From NCBI GenBank assembly GCA_963921825.1, contig OY997591.1:30897825-30961824 (forward strand): a stretch of DNA of 64,000 bases, written 5' to 3'. Below are positions 59,908 through 64,000 of this stretch, piece after piece (positions within the stretch are counted from its first letter, which is position 1; each line of letters begins with the position of its first letter). The notes beneath the pieces are model-generated. The model made no database searches, was not told where the DNA came from, and saw nothing but the letters and a program-made list of their open reading frames with translations. The translations under genes and the position numbers were made by a program. Source of the DNA: Erodium maritimum. Taxonomy: Eukaryota > Streptophyta > Magnoliopsida > Geraniales > Geraniaceae.

Positions 59908-61013
59908 GATCCGTCATCCTCATGGCCAGGAAATTGGCCGACTTTGTCAACCGGTCGACTACCACCCATACGGCATCGTGTCCCATTGGCGATCTCGGCA
60001 ACCCACTCACGAAGTCCATTGTGACGTGCTCCCACTTCCACTGGGCAATCGGCAGTGGCTGCAATAACGCGGCGGGACGCTGATGTTCGGCTTTCACCTG
60101 TTGACAGGTGAGACATCTCGATACAAATTCCGCGACCTCTCTCCGCATCCCGCTCCACTAGAAGTGCCGCCTGATGTCGCGGTACATCTTGGTACTACCC
60201 GGGTGCACTGTAGATGCGAATGATGTGACTCTCGTAACACGTCGTCTCTACAATTGCGCGGCACGAATAACCCTCCTCGATACTGTAACCCCCAATCGGC
60301 ACCGAGTTCCCAGCCTTCCGCCTCGACACCGCTGACGACCCTCTCTCGGATCTCTGACGTCTCGACATCCTCCGACTGCGCCTCCATCATTCGGGCAAGT
60401 AGTGAGGGCTGAGCCACCAATGAGCACATGGCCACGCCACCAGTAACCTCCTCTAGCTCAAGCCCGAACGTGCCCAGTTCCCCCATCATGTCCCATTCTC
60501 AGACTGATATGCTAGCAAGGCTCGGAATCGACTTCCTACTCAGGGCGTTGACAACCACATTCGCCTTACCCGGATGGTATTGTAGCTCAAAGTCGTACTC
60601 CTCAAGTAGCTCCATTCATCGCCGCTGGCGCATGTTCAGGTCTCGTTGGGAAAAGATGTACTTGAGGCTCTTGTGATCCGAGAACAGCTGAAATCGCTCG
60701 CCGTACAGATAACACCGCCAGCCCTATAGCGCGAACACGACTACTGCTAGTTCCAAGTCGTGGGTAGGATAGTTGCGCTCGTGTGTCTTCAACTGCCTGA
60801 AGCCATAAGCAACAACTCTACCCAACTGCATCAGTACACAGCCCAGTCCTTCCCCAGACGCGTCACAGTAGACCTCATACCCGACCCCTCGGTTTGGCAC
60901 TATCAATACTGGAGCGGTAGTCAGACAAGTCTTCAGCTCCGTGAACGCACGTTCACAATCCTCTGTCCACACAAACCCGACCCCCTTGCGCGTCAAAAGA
61001 GTTATAGGTGCGG

Positions 61014-62066
61014 CTAGACGCACAAAGTCTTGGACGAACCACCGATAATATCCTGCCAGCCCAAGAAGCTGCGAATCTCGAAGACGCTCGTGGGCCGCGC
61101 CCACTTTGAAACCGCATCGATCTTTGCCAGATCGACCAGTATACCGTCACGGGATACAATGTGACCGAGGAATTTTACCTCAGCGAGCCAAAACTTGTAC
61201 TTCTCCAGGATGGCGTATAGCTTATGTGTGCGCAGCAGGGTCAGAACAACCCTTAGATGCTCCTCATGTGTCTGCTCGTTCTGCGAGTAGATCAAGATGT
61301 CGTCTACAAACACCACCACAAATTGATCTAAGAACGGCCGGAATATACTGTTCATCAGATCCATGAACGCTGCAGGTGCGTTCGTTAGTCCAAATGGCAT
61401 CACCAAGAACTCGTAATGCCCATAGCGTGTCCGGAATGCAGTCTTTGCAACGTCCTCCTCCCGGACTCGCAACTGGTAATATCCGGATAACAGATCGATC
61501 TTCGAGAAGCATGTCGACCCTCTCAACTGGTCGACCAAGTCGTCAATTCTCGGCACCGGGTATCGGTTCTTCACCGTAACCCGGTTCAACTTCCGGTAGT
61601 CTATACACATCCGAAGCTCTCCACTCTTCTTCTTCACGAAGAGTGCTGGTGCTCCCCGCGGCGATGTGCTCGGACGGATAAACCCCTTCTCCCGAATCTC
61701 CTCGAGCTGACGCTTCAGCTCGGTCAACTCTGCTGACGTGGATCTGTAAGGCGCCACCGATATCGGTGCCGTTCCCGGCATTAGTTCTATCCCGAACTCC
61801 ACCTCACGAACTGGTGGCAACCCGCTTAACTCCTCCGGAAGGACCTCGGGGAACTCGCACACCACTCGCGGTAACTCTCGGCTCTGCACGACCGATACTT
61901 CCTCCACTGCGGACAATGTCGACAGGAGAACTCCGCTCCTACTGCCCAGAATACACGAAACTTTTGTGTTGCCCATTGACACCGAAACTCGTCGCCTGTA
62001 ACAGTCGATATTGGCTCGGTACTTCGCCAGCCAATCCATTCTCAGGATCACATCAAAGATTGTCAT
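61014..62066 (-). pseudogene. Gypsy reverse transcriptase region
   Basis: This is the longest open stretch in the window (350 codons). It covers the end of the protease linker and the reverse transcriptase core. Visible motifs include [64 protein letters not shown] and the catalytic FVDDILIYS. It is a part of the broken gypsy element, not a separate gene. Confidence 0.9.
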
Positions 62067-62685
62067 TTCATAAGTATCCTTCCCATGGATACACGCACAA
62101 GCTCAGTCGCTGCCGAACCTCACGGACCCTAACAGTCTCTCTAAGACCTCGCTCCATTACCACCGTCGTGCCCACCAACTCCGAACATACCCGAATCCTC
62201 GGGTTGAGGATTCGATCCAACATCAGGGCTCTCGAGCCCTCTCTCGAACCTCCTATATCAGTTCGCTTCTCTAACTTCGCAGGCACGACAGACCCTAGTC
62301 AACACTACATCACCCCCAACCGGCGTGTCCAGACGCAGGGGTGGACTCAACGGTTCTAAACTCAGCCCCAACATCTCAGCACAACTCGACGAAGCAAACG
62401 AGTGTGACGCCCCGGTATCCAATAAAAATGACGCCCAACTCAGAGACCGAACAACCACTCCATTAGTCACACCGATAAGGTATAGCACAACCCTCACACG
62501 ATCCCATATGCATTTACTTATAACTTTCCGCAGCCAAACCAGTATTCGCTACTCGTCCCCTGCGGGAAAAGTAGTAAAGGGGATGAGCGTTCTGCTCACC
62601 TCCACGGACACCCGTTCGATCACGGCATACTAGTAAACCACTAACGACTTACCAATCTAACTAGGGCAAACCACTACCTCAAAAC

Positions 62686-62697
62686 CTGATACCAAAA
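62686..62697 (-). promoter_or_regulatory. Gypsy primer binding site
   Basis: On the minus strand TTTTGGTATCAGG follows the LTR end GTGTGACA; TGGTATCAG fits initiator tRNA-Met priming. Confidence 0.75.
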
Positions 62698-63169
62698 TGT
62701 CACACTGCTCAAGCTATTAATACCTCAAATACTCTCTCACATAAGGGAAACCTCGAAACGGGGATTATGTTCTCAATTCAGCAAATCACTATTGCTCACA
62801 ACATCAATACCCCAATTACTCGATCACGTAGGGAAACCTCAAACGGGGATCATATTCTCAACTCCGCAAGCCACTATTGCTCACAACCGCAATACCCTAA
62901 TTACCCGATCACGTAGGGAAACCTCAAATAACCCACTCACGTGAAGGAAACCTCAAATCACCCGTTCATGCGAGGGAAACCTCGAATAACCCACTCACGT
63001 GAAGGAAACCTCAAACCAACTGTTCACGTGAGGGAAACCTCGAACACCCGTTCACATAGGGGAAACCTAGTTCGTATGGCGCCGCAGTGCATCAACCCTA
63101 ACCCCTCTCCGTGGTGAGACTCTCACACCGGGGCGTTGTATCACTACCGTAGGTTATTGATGAGTCTCG
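62698..63169 (-). repeat. Gypsy 5' LTR, visible part
   Basis: It starts on the plus strand with TGTCACACTGCTC and continues to the copia LTR inserted at 63170. The remainder lies outside the window. Confidence 0.8.
62905..63070. repeat. ~29-bp tandem array in gypsy LTR
   Basis: About six units around CACGTGAAGGAAACCTCAAA, with CCCACTC and CCCGTTC starts alternating. Looser relatives reach back to 62740. Confidence 0.85.
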
Positions 63170-64000
63170 TGTTGGGTCTCGAGGTAGGGTTGGAGATGAA
63201 CCAACTCGCAGCGGAAAATCAAGGAAAACCAAGAGACGATTAAAACCATGAAACAACTAACAAAGAATGGATTCACAAGAGAAAAATTCAGCACTAGTTC
63301 TTACCAAAACAAGAACACCGGGTAACGAATGATTGGCTTGAGTCTCCAAGACGCCTACGTATCCACATGGGAATCAAAGCCACGTAGTTCTTCTCTTTGA
63401 GGACTCAAGAACACAAAAATGGAGGTGGAAACTAGCCAAACCCGAAATGGCCATGGAAGAGGGAGAGAAAATGTGTTTCCTATTCTTGTCTTGTGTTTGT
63501 TATGTTGAAAAAAGATGACTTAAACATAACAAAACCCATACTTGTCCAACTAAAGGCATGGGACAAGTAAGGTGTAAATAGGACAAAGTATGGCAAGACA
63601 AGATTGGGTTAGGTGGTGAATCACCAATACCTTAATCCTTGTCTTGCTTACTTAGTACTAATTAATCAAGACTTGATTAATTAGTTCCATGAGCCTTGGT
63701 TGCATGGGCCTTTCATGGGCCTCTTGGAACATGGCCCGTGGCCATTTCCAACGAGGTCCCGTGATTCGCTCATCGCCTCCATGCCTTCCATACCGGAAAT
63801 GTCCAACATTATCCGACACGATCAATCCCAAGACTCCAAGCCTTGTCTCGATCCGTAAAGTCCTATTCACTTACGGGCACATGATCCAAAACCCAGTTTT
63901 GGTCATGTCCCGAGACAACTTCCTTTTGGCCATTCTCCATAAATGTGTCAATGAGTTTCATCCTCCGGTGTGACCCTTAGGTTTATGCATGTCAATAGAT
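63170..64000 (-). repeat. Copia LTR, cut by window edge
   Basis: It begins TGTTGGGTCTCGAGG, the reversed LTR end of the copia family. The five bases before it (TCTCG) are the predicted target duplication. Only the last ~830 bp of the LTR are visible. Confidence 0.9.

Larger units (their letters stand above)
56081..64000 (-). mobile_element. Tekay-like gypsy element with nested copia LTRs
   Basis: Read on the minus strand, the parts are a 5' LTR (from beyond the window edge to 62698), primer site at 62686-62697, protease (62258-62497; FLLDTGASHSFAS), reverse transcriptase (61014-62066; [29 protein letters not shown]), RNase H (60724-61104; [17 protein letters not shown]), integrase (57685-58220 and 59913-60148; [29 protein letters not shown]), a chromodomain-like end (57305-57545), a polypurine tract and a partial 3' LTR (56081-57245). 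The order PR-RT-RH-INT and the chromodomain place it with plant chromoviruses, Tekay/Del clade. No gag-like domain is recognised. A solo copia LTR sits in the integrase and another copia LTR in the 5' LTR. It is broken in several places. Confidence 0.9.

Overview
The window looks like repeat-filled intergenic DNA from a flowering plant. The evidence is the mix of families: Ty1/copia elements with a tRNA-Met-type primer site (TGGTATCAGAGC) and 1.69-kb LTRs, chromodomain-bearing Ty3/gypsy elements of the Tekay/Del kind, and L1-type LINEs whose first ORF carries an RRM or a DUF4283 plus CCHC module, all typical of plants. I cannot name the species. I found no host protein gene, tRNA gene or rRNA gene that I can support. 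Essentially every long open frame belongs to a transposable element or is a shadow of one.

Layout. 1-1537: AT-rich block whose first ~215 bp recur at 1383-1595. 1538-3776: minus-strand copia piece (leader plus 5' LTR). 3777-5039: 3' end of a LINE with an RNase H domain and poly(A). 5040-8133: mostly unrecognised, with a 38-bp tandem array at 5724-6123. 8134-10740: broken LINE ORF1 (DUF4283 plus zinc knuckle), plus strand. 10757-26998: a minus-strand LINE-like unit with an RRM ORF, split by a solo gypsy-type LTR (A, 11095-25713, duplication ATTCG). LTR A was itself invaded by a second LTR of its own family (B, 12491-15668, duplication GCGAG) and by a complete copia element (C1, 15767-24227, duplication CTATA). 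27677-29631: a minus-strand retroposon with a 15-bp target duplication. 29648-51970: a LINE (ORF1 with RRM; ORF2 with endonuclease and reverse transcriptase) cut in two by copia C2 (31127-47738, duplication TAGGG). C2 contains a solo LTR of another family (31732-33238, duplication GGTAT) in its 5' LTR, and an inverted copia copy C3 (40028-47222) in its 3' LTR. C3 in turn holds a Tekay-like LTR segment (41359-44258). 51971-53292: a copia LTR without a matching duplication. 55078-56080: ORF1 of a further RRM-type LINE. 56081 to the right edge: a minus-strand Tekay-like gypsy element with a solo copia LTR (58221-59907, duplication GATCC) in its integrase and another copia LTR (63170 onward) in its 5' LTR.

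How it fits together: nothing here is a working gene set. The value of the window is its readable order of insertion. Six target-site duplications can be matched across nested material, in two cases across more than 14 kb, so the sequence of events can be dated relatively. One copia family accounts for seven insertions or fragments. Its youngest copy has near-identical LTRs but an already decayed coding region, the signature of a non-autonomous family moved by enzymes made elsewhere. The Tekay-like LTRs each carry a private minisatellite in their 3' portion, and one shows growth from a 24-bp unit to a 47-bp two-part unit.
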